The notes: generated from the sequence alone by a model not told the origin. 45,547 nt of DNA from Candidatus Limnocylindria bacterium (GCA_036523395.1 DATDEH010000017.1:1-45547); one strand, 5' to 3'. Counted from the first letter of the stretch, positions 9,439-17,280 are shown. Made by a program: numbers and translations.

Positions 9439-10577
9439 GCGCGCGCTCCCGCGGCCGCCGGCTGCATCGCCTTCTTCACACCCTCGTGGACGACCTCACC
9501 ACCGTGTGTGATGACCGTGCCCTTCACGACCTCGTCGCCCAGGTTGAGGTCGAACGTTCCGTCCTTCTTGATCATCAGCGCGAGCAGGCTCGCGACGTTG
9601 CGCGAGTACATCTGGCTCGCGTGGAACGGCATCGTTGCCGGGATGTTGAGCAGGCCGATGATCGTCACGCCGCTCGAGACGACGGTCTTGCCGGGTTCGG
9701 TGAGCTCGACGTTGCCGCCGGTCTCGGCCGCGAGGTCCACGATTACAGAGCCCGGCTTCATCGTCGGGATCATCTCCTTGGTGATGAGCACCGGTGCCTT
9801 GCGACCGGGGATCGCGGCGGTCGTGATGATGATGTCGTTCTCGCGCGCGGCCTTGGCGAGGAGCTCGACCTCTTTGCGGTGCGCCTCCTCGGAGAGCTCT
9901 TTCGCGTAGCCGCCGGCGCCGGCCCCGCTCTCGCCGAGGTCGATCTCGAGGAACTTCGCACCGAGGCTCTGCACCTGCTCCTTCACGACGGGCCGGGTGT
10001 CGAACGCCTCGACGACAGCGCCGAGGCGGCGCGCCGTCGCGATGGCCTGAAGCCCGGCCACGCCGGCGCCGATGATCAGCGCCTTCGCAGGCGCGATCGT
10101 GCCGGCCGCCGTCGTGAGCATCGGGAAGAACTTCGGGAGCGCCGCCGCGGCGAGAAGGACCGCCTTGTAGCCCGCGACGGTCGCCTGTGACGAGAGCGCG
10201 TCCATCGGTTGCGCGCGGGTGATGCGCGGGATCGCGTCCATGCTCAGCGCGGTCATCTTGCGCTCGGCCAGCGTTCTCGCGAGAGCGATGTTGACCAGGG
10301 GCTGCAGGAAGGCGATCAGGACCGTCCCCTCGCGGAGTTTGCCCACCTCCGCGTCGGTCGGGCGCTGCACCTTCGCGACGAGCTCGGCGTCAAATGCGTT
10401 GTCGACGAGCTGCGCGCCGGCCTTCTCGTAGGCGTCATCCGGGAACGCGGACGCAACGCCCGCGCCGCGCTCGACGACGACCGTGTTCCCCGCCTTCGCG
10501 AGCCGCCCGACCGTCTCGGGGACGAGCCCGACACGCGTCTCGCCGGGCATGGTCTCCTTCGGGACGCCGATCTTCAT
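9435..10577 (-). CDS. pntAA: NAD(P) transhydrogenase subunit alpha, NAD-binding part (PntA1)
   Basis: This is the soluble NAD(H)-binding domain I, related to alanine dehydrogenase. It starts MKIGVPKETMPGETRVG, a signature of the family. It carries the Rossmann glycine motif GAGVAGLQA (about residues 171-179), the QSLGAKF segment, and AAIPGRKAPVLIT. The length of 380 residues is right for the split form. It is the first gene of the operon. Its start faces the M50 protease gene, 60 bp away, and has a TAGCGT hexamer 11 nt upstream in place of a ribosome site. Confidence 0.96.
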   Translation of the reverse strand: MKIGVPKETMPGETRVGLVPETVGRLAKAGNTVVVERGAGVASAFPDDAYEKAGAQLVDNAFDAELVAKVQRPTDAEVGKLREGTVLIAFLQPLVNIALARTLAERKMTALSMDAIPRITRAQPMDALSSQATVAGYKAVLLAAAALPKFFPMLTTAAGTIAPAKALIIGAGVAGLQAIATARRLGAVVEAFDTRPVVKEQVQSLGAKFLEIDLGESGAGAGGYAKELSEEAHRKEVELLAKAARENDIIITTAAIPGRKAPVLITKEMIPTMKPGSVIVDLAAETGGNVELTEPGKTVVSSGVTIIGLLNIPATMPFHASQMYSRNVASLLALMIKKDGTFDLNLGDEVVKGTVITHGGEVVHEGVKKAMQPAAAGARA

Positions 10578-10588
10578 TGGACGACGAA

Positions 10589-10594
10589 ACGCTA
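10589..10594 (-). promoter_or_regulatory. putative -10 hexamer (TAGCGT) for pntAA
   Basis: TAGCGT on the minus strand is 11 nt upstream of the pntAA ATG, with no Shine-Dalgarno sequence between. It forms half of a divergent pair with TACCGT at 10622. Confidence 0.4.
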
Positions 10595-10621
10595 GCAGGT
10601 GCGCTGACGCGTTGCGCGCGG

Positions 10622-10627
10622 TACCGT
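10622..10627 (+). promoter_or_regulatory. putative leaderless -10 hexamer (TACCGT) for the M50 gene
   Basis: TACCGT lies 10 nt upstream of ATG 10638. If it is the -10 element, an upstream GTG at 10626 would fall inside it and could not be the start. Confidence 0.4.
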
Positions 10628-10637
10628 GCGCGGCGGG

Positions 10638-12767
10638 ATGGAAGGTATCTGGGCGGTGCTGCGGGAGCGGCTCGACTACGCGTCGTTCGTGCCGCGGCTC
10701 GTCCCCGACATCGAGCGCGCTGAGCTCCGCCGGCGCGACGGCAGCACGTACTACGTGCTGAAGAACCCACGTGGCGAACGCGGCGCGGGTCTGTACGTGC
10801 GGCTCGAGCCGGAGGATCTACGCCTCGTCGATCTCATGGACGGCCAGCGGTCGGTTCAGGACATCCTGGTCGTGCATCTCGAGCAGCAAGGCACCTTCGC
10901 CCTCGACCGCCTGGCTCGAGTGACCGCGGTGCTCGGCGCGAACGGATTCTTCGGCGAAGAGCGCGCGCCCGTCTACGAGAAGCTGGCTGCGCGACGGGCG
11001 ATGCGCGATCCGCTGACGCGCGCGTCGATGCTCCTGCGCAAATTGATCATGTGGGACATCGCGCGGTGGAATAACGCGGACCGCGCGGTGGATGCGATCT
11101 ACCGGTTCGGCGGACGCCTCGCGTTCACGCGGATCGGCGGGACGTTGCTGGTGCTTCTCGCGCTGGCGGGGATCGTCGTCTGGATCCGAGAGCTGGGCAC
11201 CGGACGTCACGGGCTCGCGACGGTGAATGGCAACTACACGCTGGGGATCCTCGCCTTGACTCTCCTGCAGGTCGTCTCGATCTCCGTCCACGAGGCCGGA
11301 CACGCGCTGGCGATCCGACATTACGGCCGTCGGGTCCGCCGCCTTGGTCTGATGATCTACTACCTCTTCCCGTGCGCGTACGTCGACGCGACCGACATGG
11401 CGATGTCTTCGCGCGGACAGCGGATCGTCGTCTCCCTCGCGGGTCCCATCGGCGGCGCGACCGTCGGTGCGATCTGCGCGTTCATCGCGGCGTTCGAGGG
11501 CGGCATCGTCGGAAGCGTCGCGTTCCAGGGGGCCAGCCTCTTCACTTTTCAACTGGTGCTCAACCTCCTCCCGATCCTCGAGCTCGATGGATACAACGTG
11601 CTCGTGGATCTGCTGGACGCTCCATTCCTCCGTCAACGCTCGATGGCGTTCGCGCGGACGGCGATCGTTCGGAAGCTGCGACGTCGCGAGCGCTGGTCAC
11701 CCGGGGAGGTCGGTCTCGGTCTATTCGGGGCCATAGCGATCGTCACGTCTGTCCTCATCCTCGTCTTCTCGCTCACCCTGTGGCAGTCGCGGGTCGCCAC
11801 CGCGGCGAAGGAGCTGATCGCCTACGGACCGGTCGGCGTGCTCGGCCTCGCCCTGCTCGTCGTTGTCTTCGTCGGCCCTCTGCTGGTGGCCCTCGTGGCG
11901 CGGCTGGTCGGCGCGGTCCGTACCTTCGCGCGCCTACGCGGCGCGCGCGCGCGTCAGGCGCGGCTCGGGACCGTCCAGGAACGTGCTGCGGTGCTGGCGC
12001 GCGTGCGCTTCTTCGCCACCCTCTCCCGGCCAGCGCTCCTCGCCATCGCCTCTCACCTTGAGGAGCAGCCGGTGGAGGTCGGCGCGACCGTCGTGGTGGC
12101 CGACGAGGTGGGCGACCGGTTCTACCTCGTCCGCTCCGGACGGCTTCAGGCCATCGGACGCGACGGAGAGGTCCTGGGCACGATCCTCGCCGGGGAGGGC
12201 TTCGGCGAGATGGCGCTGCTGGATCGCAAGCCGCGCGGCGCGACGGTCCGCGCGCTGGAGCCGTGCGAGCTCTGGTCCCTGGACCGCGGGCACTTCGAAC
12301 GCTGGGTGCGCGACCGTTACGAGGTCGCCGCCCGCATCCGCGCGTCAGCCGAGGAGCGCGCCGCGCTGGCCTCGCTGCCGTTCTTCCGAGGCCTCGACGC
12401 ACTGGAGCTCGACCGGATCGCGGCGCGGCTCGTCACCCGCCGGGTGCCGGCCGGCCAGACCGTCTTCTCGGAGGGAGATCCAGGGGACCGTTACTACGTC
12501 GTCCGCGACGGCCAGGCGGAGGTGTCGATCGCCGGCGACGTCGTCCGGAGCCTGGGCCGGGGGGATTCGTTCGGGGAGCTGGCCCTTCTCTACGGGCATC
12601 CGCGGACCGCCACGGTGACCGCCCGGACGGATCTGGTGCTGGCCGGGCTCGGCCGGGAGGACTTCCTACGCCTCGTCCGGGGCTCCCGGGAAAAAATAGG
12701 CGAATTCCGCGCGCGAACGGCGCATTATGTCGGCGCCGGGCTGGGCTCGGCGGCGCGAGGAGCGTGA
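10638..12767 (+). CDS. M50 membrane metalloprotease fused to two cyclic-nucleotide-binding domains
   Basis: The protein has 709 residues from ATG 10638; a GTG at 10626 would add four. Residues about 5-100 form a small domain recalling the PqqD-type winged helix found at the front of putative peptide zinc metalloproteases. Then come membrane helices with the site-2-protease zinc motif HEAGH (His218, Glu219, His222) and the third ligand in ELDGYN (Asp317). Two further helices lie near residues 370-420. The C-terminal half holds two Crp-like cNMP-binding beta-rolls (about 455-560 and 575-690), each with the phosphate-cassette-like pattern GEGFGEMALLDRKPRGATV or GDSFGELALLYGHPRTATV. Both keep the Glu and Arg that contact the cyclic phosphate in CAP. 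An intramembrane protease gated by a nucleotide is the natural inference. The next small gene begins 21 nt downstream. Confidence 0.88.
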   Translation: MEGIWAVLRERLDYASFVPRLVPDIERAELRRRDGSTYYVLKNPRGERGAGLYVRLEPEDLRLVDLMDGQRSVQDILVVHLEQQGTFALDRLARVTAVLGANGFFGEERAPVYEKLAARRAMRDPLTRASMLLRKLIMWDIARWNNADRAVDAIYRFGGRLAFTRIGGTLLVLLALAGIVVWIRELGTGRHGLATVNGNYTLGILALTLLQVVSISVHEAGHALAIRHYGRRVRRLGLMIYYLFPCAYVDATDMAMSSRGQRIVVSLAGPIGGATVGAICAFIAAFEGGIVGSVAFQGASLFTFQLVLNLLPILELDGYNVLVDLLDAPFLRQRSMAFARTAIVRKLRRRERWSPGEVGLGLFGAIAIVTSVLILVFSLTLWQSRVATAAKELIAYGPVGVLGLALLVVVFVGPLLVALVARLVGAVRTFARLRGARARQARLGTVQERAAVLARVRFFATLSRPALLAIASHLEEQPVEVGATVVVADEVGDRFYLVRSGRLQAIGRDGEVLGTILAGEGFGEMALLDRKPRGATVRALEPCELWSLDRGHFERWVRDRYEVAARIRASAEERAALASLPFFRGLDALELDRIAARLVTRRVPAGQTVFSEGDPGDRYYVVRDGQAEVSIAGDVVRSLGRGDSFGELALLYGHPRTATVTARTDLVLAGLGREDFLRLVRGSREKIGEFRARTAHYVGAGLGSAARGA

Positions 12768-12788
12768 GGAAGCGGGGAGTGTGACAGG

Positions 12789-13004
12789 TTGGACTGCTGG
12801 ACATGCGAGCGGACTGCCTTGGGAGCGTGTCGCTTTTGCGGCCGCGGCACCTGCCGCGAGCACGCGAAGACGCACCCGTTCCTCATCGATGTGTTCCGCG
12901 GCAACAAGCACCAGACGCTCCGTGCGCTCGTCGTCGAAGACGCCCTGCACTGTGGCGTCTGTCGGCCGCGCGGCGATCCGGTCGATCTGCCTGAGCTTGA
13001 GTAG
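12789..13004 (+). CDS. small Cys/His-rich zinc-finger protein
   Basis: This 71-residue protein starts at TTG 12789, 21 nt after the M50 gene; no ATG or GTG is available in frame before the first Cys pair. Cysteines at 3, 6, 14, 17 and 22, His25 and His29, then Cys55 and Cys58, form a pattern like a B-box or treble-clef finger binding one or two zinc ions. The conserved-looking middle (HPFLIDVFRGNKHQTLRAL) has no match I know. Position and spacing put it in the same transcript as the protease. Its job is unknown; an adaptor or regulator of the protease is one guess. Confidence 0.6.
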   Translation: MDCWTCERTALGACRFCGRGTCREHAKTHPFLIDVFRGNKHQTLRALVVEDALHCGVCRPRGDPVDLPELE

Positions 13005-13068
13005 TAGAGGGGGGTAGGGAAATAGCCGAATGTCATCAGGATTACAGAGGACGCGTCGTACCGGTGGA

Positions 13069-13082
13069 CGAAGCGCGCTTCG
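13069..13082. promoter_or_regulatory. 14-bp perfect palindrome upstream of the repeat protein gene
   Basis: CGAAGCGCGCTTCG lies 46 nt upstream of ATG 13128, in the leader region of the repeat gene. It could be an operator for a dimeric regulator or an mRNA hairpin. I see no clear -35/-10 pair around it. Confidence 0.3.
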
Positions 13083-13127
13083 GTCAGGACCAATCTGCCG
13101 GCAGCACCAAAACGCAGGAGGATTGAC

Positions 13128-14231
13128 ATGTCGAAGGATGCACTCGCAAAAGTCGTCCAGCGCGCAATCAGCGACGCCGCCTTCCGGCGCCAGCTGAACT
13201 CGGACCCCACCGGCGCGCTTCGCGGTTTCGATCTCAGCACCGATGAGCTGTCTGCGCTCCGCACCGGCGATGCGGGCCGTCTCTCCACCTTGGGCATCGA
13301 CCAGCGCATGAGCAAGGCGTTCGCGATCGGAGGCGGGCTCGCTTCCACGCGCATGTCCCAGAGTGATCTGACGCCGGGCGGTGGTCCCTCGATGGTCGAC
13401 GACGCCTCGGGCGCGTCTGCCAAGACGGTCATCCCCGCAGACCCGACACGGCCTGGTGGCTCCGCCGATCTCGATGGTGGGATCAGCGGTACGAGCACGG
13501 TTCGCGCGGGCGACGACTACAAGTTCGCCGGCCGAGTGGCCCCGGAAGGTGGCAGCTCAGTCCGGACCGGCGACGACTGGAAGTTCACCGACCGCGTGGC
13601 CGCGGACACTGGCAACACAGTCCGGACCGGCGACGACTGGAAGTTCGCGGACCGCGCTTCACAGGGCGCCGTCGCACCGGTAGAGGGTTCGCCTGAGGCC
13701 ACCGCGCTTGAGAACAAGGCCAGCGGTGGTATGGCGAACTACCCAGCGCACGACGGACTCGCTGGCCCATCAGGTGCTAGCTCGGTCCGCGCCGGCGACG
13801 ACTGGGCTCGCAACAGCGCAGGGATCGCGGACTCCGGTCGCATCGGCTCTGCGCGTCTCGACGACGCCAGCGGCGCGGCCGACAAAGCGAGCGTGATCCA
13901 CGACGACCCCAACGGTTTCCTCGCAGCGAACGCCGACGCGGGCGGCTCGGTCGTCAGGGCGAACGTGATCCACGACGACCCGAATGGCTTCCTCGCGGCG
14001 AACGCCGACGCGACAGGCGGAGCGGACATGCCGACGACTGCGTTCATCGACGAATCAGAGAGCTATCTGACCAAGGTCGGCTACGACGCGACCGCGGATT
14101 CGGCCAGCGGTGGCGCGACCGCGATCCACGACGATCCCGATGGCTTCCTCGCCGCGAACCAGGACGCGAGTGGCGCTGACAGCGCAACCCCGACCACGGA
14201 CGCCGAGGGCGGACCGCACATCACTCCATAG
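13128..14231 (+). CDS. repeat protein with Os1348/NHLP-like leader
   Basis: The 367-residue acidic protein contains no cysteine and has a strong ribosome site (AGGAGGA at 13116-13122). Residues 1-68 match what I know of the Os1348-type NHLP leader clan: KVVQRAISDAAFRRQL, a DPTGAL segment, FDLSTDELSALR and a closing IDQRMSKAF. The rest is repetitive. Repeat A, VR(A/T)GDD(Y/W)KFxxR, begins at residues 125, 145 and 165 with a strict 20-residue period, and a decayed copy lies at 220. Repeat B, IHDDP(N/D)GFLAAN(A/Q)DA, begins at 257, 281 and 333. The DDASGA segments at 91 and 245 suggest a larger duplication. No membrane helix is present. It may be a multi-core peptide precursor or a secreted repeat protein; no classic modifying enzyme is adjacent. 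Confidence 0.85.
   Translation: MSKDALAKVVQRAISDAAFRRQLNSDPTGALRGFDLSTDELSALRTGDAGRLSTLGIDQRMSKAFAIGGGLASTRMSQSDLTPGGGPSMVDDASGASAKTVIPADPTRPGGSADLDGGISGTSTVRAGDDYKFAGRVAPEGGSSVRTGDDWKFTDRVAADTGNTVRTGDDWKFADRASQGAVAPVEGSPEATALENKASGGMANYPAHDGLAGPSGASSVRAGDDWARNSAGIADSGRIGSARLDDASGAADKASVIHDDPNGFLAANADAGGSVVRANVIHDDPNGFLAANADATGGADMPTTAFIDESESYLTKVGYDATADSASGGATAIHDDPDGFLAANQDASGADSATPTTDAEGGPHITP
13558..13646 (+). repeat. two exact 29-nt direct repeats, 60 nt apart, inside the repeat gene
   Basis: The 29-nt unit at 13558-13586 recurs without change at 13618-13646 and encodes VRTGDDWKF. A diverged copy precedes it at about 13498. The exact match at the DNA level, including third positions, points to recent tandem duplication within the gene. 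Confidence 0.85.
13896..14168 (+). repeat. three copies of a 45-nt coding repeat (IHDDPxGFLAANxDA)
   Basis: Copies lie at 13896-13940, 13968-14012 and 14124-14168. At protein level the first two are identical and the third has two substitutions. At DNA level they differ at several third positions, so they are older than the 29-nt repeats upstream, and selection seems to act on the peptide. Confidence 0.8.
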
Positions 14232-14257
14232 GAACGATCCACGCGGGTGGCATGGGG

Positions 14258-14285
14258 AACGAGCGGCTCGAAAGAGCCGCTCGTT
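14258..14285. terminator. bidirectional hairpin terminator
   Basis: A perfect 12-bp stem (AACGAGCGGCTC, 14258-14269) with a GAAA tetraloop pairs with 14274-14285. It lies between two convergent genes, and both strands end in AACGAG/CTCGTT followed by T-richer sequence. It would terminate the repeat gene and the Crp/Fnr gene. Confidence 0.85.
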
Positions 14286-14289
14286 TCGT

Positions 14290-14964
14290 CTAGTAGCGGA
14301 TCTCTCTTTTCAGCAGCGCCGGATCCACGATCTCTACCTGCCCGCGGCCGAGCTTCACCCCGCCGCGGCGCTCGAGATCCACGAGCACGCGGTTCACCGC
14401 GACGCGCGTCGCGCCGACGAACGAGGCAAGGTCCTCCTGGGTCAGCAAGATGACGTTCGGCGCGCCGAGCAGCTCGTTCTGATCGAGCAGGAGCTTCGCG
14501 ACGCGCCCGGGCAGATCCAGGAACACGAGATCCTCGATGTGGCCGGTGCTGCGACGGATGCGCGTCGCGAGCAGTGCGAGGAGCTGCCGCATCGCGTCGG
14601 GACTGCCGCGCAGCACGTCCATGAAGTCGCGATTCGCGAGGGCGAACGTGGTCGTCTCCGTGATCGCGGTGACGGTGGCGGAACGCGGCCCCTCGTCGAA
14701 GAGCGAGATCTCGCCAAAGACATCACCGCCGCGGTGCAGCGCGATCACGACCTCCTGCCCACCCTCTTCGGGCACGGAGACCTTCACGGTGCCGGACGCG
14801 ATGAGATACACGTGGCCCGCGGGATCGTCGCGGTGGAAGATGACCTCGTTGCGCTGGAAGTGCTTCGAGCGCATCCGCGCCGCGAGCTCGAGACGCTCGC
14901 GCTGTCCAAGCGGCGCGAAGACCGGCGAGTGCGCGAGGACGTCCGCGATCCCCGTCGCGTCCAC
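14290..14964 (-). CDS. Crp/Fnr-family transcriptional regulator
   Basis: The 224-residue protein has an N-terminal cNMP-binding beta-roll (about residues 10-125) with GDVFGEISLFDEGPRSATV, which keeps the Glu and Arg of the phosphate cassette. A dimerisation helix and a C-terminal winged helix follow, with recognition segment LASFVGATRVAVNRVL (about 171-186). No cysteine cluster for an Fnr-type iron-sulfur centre is present, so a nucleotide or other small molecule is the likely effector. GTG start 14964 is 4 nt after the LLM oxidoreductase stop, so the two are co-transcribed. Its product could regulate the neighbouring protease locus, but no binding site is established. Confidence 0.9.
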   Translation of the reverse strand: MDATGIADVLAHSPVFAPLGQRERLELAARMRSKHFQRNEVIFHRDDPAGHVYLIASGTVKVSVPEEGGQEVVIALHRGGDVFGEISLFDEGPRSATVTAITETTTFALANRDFMDVLRGSPDAMRQLLALLATRIRRSTGHIEDLVFLDLPGRVAKLLLDQNELLGAPNVILLTQEDLASFVGATRVAVNRVLVDLERRGGVKLGRGQVEIVDPALLKREIRY

Positions 14965-14968
14965 GGGA

Positions 14969-15904
14969 CTATGCGGCGACCCCGACGAGCTTCTCGAGAC
15001 GCGGTCGGACCTCGTTCGCGAGCCGTTCCATGCTCTCCGTGTCGTAGGGATAGGCGAAGCCGACGATGTAGCCGCGGATCCCGACGTCCCAGTAACGCTT
15101 GAGGTGCGTCGCGACCTCGTCGTTGTTCCCGATGAACGCGTTGGGGCGGTTCATGCCGTGATGGTGCTTCGCGATCTCGGAAAGAACGGCCTCGCCCTCA
15201 GCTTTCGTGTCGCGGACCACGAGCCAGCTGCCGCCATACGGCTCGACCTGCGAGGGATCGCGACCGGCGTCGGCGCAGTGCTGGCGCAGGATCTCGAGCT
15301 TGCGCGCCATCGTCTCCGGCGGACCGAAGCCGTGCCACATGTCCGCGTAGCGCGCCGTGGTGCGCAGCGTCTTCTGCTCGCCCCCGCCGCCGATCATGAT
15401 CGGAAGGCGCTTCTGCACGGGTCGCGTGTTCAGCACCGCGTTCCTGAGCGTGTAGTACCTACCCTTGTAGGTCACGCGCTCGCCCTCGAGGAGGGCTCGG
15501 ATGACCTTCGCCCCCTCGGCGAAGCGGCGCGAGCGCTCGCCCGGCGTCCCGAGATCGATCCCGTATGCCTTGTGCTCGGTCTGATTCCATGCGGCGCCGA
15601 TGCCGCAGATCGCGCGGCCGTTCGAGACCTGATCCAGCGTCGCGGAGATGTTCGCGATCACGGCCGGATGGCGGTAGGTGATACCCGACACCATCGCGCC
15701 GAGGCGCACGCGCTGCGTGACCGCCGCGAAGGCGGCCAGGATCGTCCAGGCTTCGAAGTTCGGCCGCTCCTCCTCACCCGAGAGCGCGTAGAAGTGGTCC
15801 CAGGTCCATACGGAGTCGATGCCGATGCGGTCGGCGAGCTGCGCGGCATCTCGCATCGCGGGCCAGGTCGTGTTCTGCGGCCAGAGTTGGAAGCCGAGTT
15901 TCAT
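14969..15904 (-). CDS. LLM-class F420-dependent oxidoreductase (TIGR03560-like)
   Basis: This 311-residue luciferase-like TIM barrel starts MKLGFQLWPQ. Family features are the WTWDHFYAL segment after strand 2, RVRLGAMVSGITYRHPAVIA, the GIGAAWNQTEHKAYGI segment, and PIMIGGGGEQKTLRTTARYA, where flavin or F420 phosphate would bind. The overall pattern resembles the Rv1855c-like group, but substrate cannot be told. Its ATG is 32 bp from the divergent aminotransferase start, and the -10-like hexamers of the two genes overlap. Confidence 0.88.
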   Translation of the reverse strand: MKLGFQLWPQNTTWPAMRDAAQLADRIGIDSVWTWDHFYALSGEEERPNFEAWTILAAFAAVTQRVRLGAMVSGITYRHPAVIANISATLDQVSNGRAICGIGAAWNQTEHKAYGIDLGTPGERSRRFAEGAKVIRALLEGERVTYKGRYYTLRNAVLNTRPVQKRLPIMIGGGGEQKTLRTTARYADMWHGFGPPETMARKLEILRQHCADAGRDPSQVEPYGGSWLVVRDTKAEGEAVLSEIAKHHHGMNRPNAFIGNNDEVATHLKRYWDVGIRGYIVGFAYPYDTESMERLANEVRPRLEKLVGVAA

Positions 15905-15916
15905 GAGCGAACGCGA

Positions 15917-15926
15917 AGCGTATGCT
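15917..15926. promoter_or_regulatory. overlapping divergent -10 hexamers (TACGCT / TATGCT)
   Basis: AGCGTATGCT contains TACGCT on the minus strand (12 nt from the LLM ATG at 15904) and TATGCT on the plus strand (10 nt from ATG 15937). The two promoters share DNA, so only one polymerase could occupy the site at a time. This also argues against ATG 15922 as the aminotransferase start. Confidence 0.45.
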
Positions 15927-15936
15927 CCTTTTTCTC

Positions 15937-17280
15937 ATGGCGCTCGACACCAAGCGACCGACCGACACCGCCGCGGTCGTGAGGGACACCAAGGACCACG
16001 TCCTCGTCTCATGGTCGGCGCAGGGCGCTCTCTCGCCGCTCGTCATCACCGGCGCGAAGGGGTCCTGGCTATACGCCGGCGAGCGGCGGATCCTCGATTT
16101 CTCTTCCGGCCTCATCAACGTCAACCTCGGCCACGGTCATCCGAAGGTCGTGCGCGCCATCCAGGAGCAAGCCGCGAAGCTGTGCTACGTCACGCCGTCG
16201 TTCGGTGAGGAGAGCCGCGCCGAGCTCGCGCGCCTCATGGCCGACATCACGCCCGGTGATCTCACCAAGACGCTCTTCACCACCGGCGGCAGCGAGGCCA
16301 ACGAGCACGCCCTCCGCATCGCGCGCATGTACACCAAGCGCCACAAGGTCCTCACGCAGTGGCGCTCCTTCCACGGTCAGACGCAGGGCGCCGCGACGCT
16401 CGGCGGCGACAACAGGCGGTGGGCGAACGAGCCCGGCATCACTGGCGTCGTGCGTTTCCTGAATCCCGACCCGTACCGTTCGATGTTCGGCAACGACGCG
16501 CAGAAGGCGCTCGCGCATGTGGAGGAGGTCCTCTGGTACGAAGGCCCCGACTATGTCGCGGCGATCTTCCTCGAGCCGATCGTCGGCAGCTCCGGCCTCA
16601 TCGTCCCACCCGAAGGCTTCATCCGCGGACTGCGCGCGCTCTGCGACAAGCACGGGATCCTGCTCATCCTCGACGAGGTCATGACCGGCTTCGGTCGCAC
16701 CGGCAAGTGGTTCGCGGCGGAGCACGATGGCGTCGTGCCGGACATGATGACCTTCGCGAAGGGCGTGAACTCGGGCTACGTCCCGCTCGGCGGCGTCATC
16801 GTCGACGAGCCGATCGCGAAGCACTTCGACACCAACGTCCTGTGGGCGGGGCTCACGTACGCCGGCCATCCCCTGGCGTGCGCGGCCGGCGTGGCCACGA
16901 TCGAGGCGTATCGCGAGGACGGTCTCATCGAGCGCGGCGCGCGCAGCGGCGAGCTCCTGATGCGCCAGCTGCGAGCCGTCGCCGAGCGTCACCCGTCGGT
17001 CGGCGACGTGCGCGGCAAGGGACTGTTCATCGGCATCGAGCTCGTGAAGGACCGTAGGACGAAGGAGATGCTGGAGCGCTGGAACGGACCGTCGGCGAAG
17101 CTGCAGACCGCGATCAAGAACGCGCTCATGCAGCGCGACGTCTACATCCTGAACCGCTGGAACATGCTCTTCATCGCGCCGCCGCTCAACGTCACCGAGG
17201 ACGAGATCGCATTCGGCGTGAAGGCGATCGACGAAGCGTTGACGGTCGCCGACCGGTACGCCGCGACCGGCGAGCTGTAG
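15937..17280 (+). CDS. class III PLP-dependent aminotransferase
   Basis: The 447-residue protein transfers an amino group, probably from an omega-amino compound, to a keto acid. Fold-type I landmarks are FTTGGSEANEHALRIAR (phosphate cup), SFHGQTQGA, the ILDEVMTGFGRTGKWF segment with the pyridine-binding Asp, and the Schiff-base lysine in TFAKGVNSGY (Lys275). The THPLACAA-like segment reads TYAGHPLACAAG. Taurine-pyruvate and beta-alanine-pyruvate aminotransferases look similar, but I cannot choose. An upstream ATG at 15922 would add five residues but lies inside the likely -10 element. An F420-type oxidoreductase of the CPS_4043 group lies close by on the other strand. Confidence 0.92.
   Translation: MALDTKRPTDTAAVVRDTKDHVLVSWSAQGALSPLVITGAKGSWLYAGERRILDFSSGLINVNLGHGHPKVVRAIQEQAAKLCYVTPSFGEESRAELARLMADITPGDLTKTLFTTGGSEANEHALRIARMYTKRHKVLTQWRSFHGQTQGAATLGGDNRRWANEPGITGVVRFLNPDPYRSMFGNDAQKALAHVEEVLWYEGPDYVAAIFLEPIVGSSGLIVPPEGFIRGLRALCDKHGILLILDEVMTGFGRTGKWFAAEHDGVVPDMMTFAKGVNSGYVPLGGVIVDEPIAKHFDTNVLWAGLTYAGHPLACAAGVATIEAYREDGLIERGARSGELLMRQLRAVAERHPSVGDVRGKGLFIGIELVKDRRTKEMLERWNGPSAKLQTAIKNALMQRDVYILNRWNMLFIAPPLNVTEDEIAFGVKAIDEALTVADRYAATGEL

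Noticed and set aside
12727-13017. Alternative plus-strand frame overlapping the small zinc-finger gene
   Set aside because: It lacks the ordered Cys/His pattern of the TTG-started frame.
13500-14168. Direct repeats resembling a repeat array
   Set aside because: They are in frame with a coding sequence and have no unique equal-length spacers, so this is not a CRISPR array.
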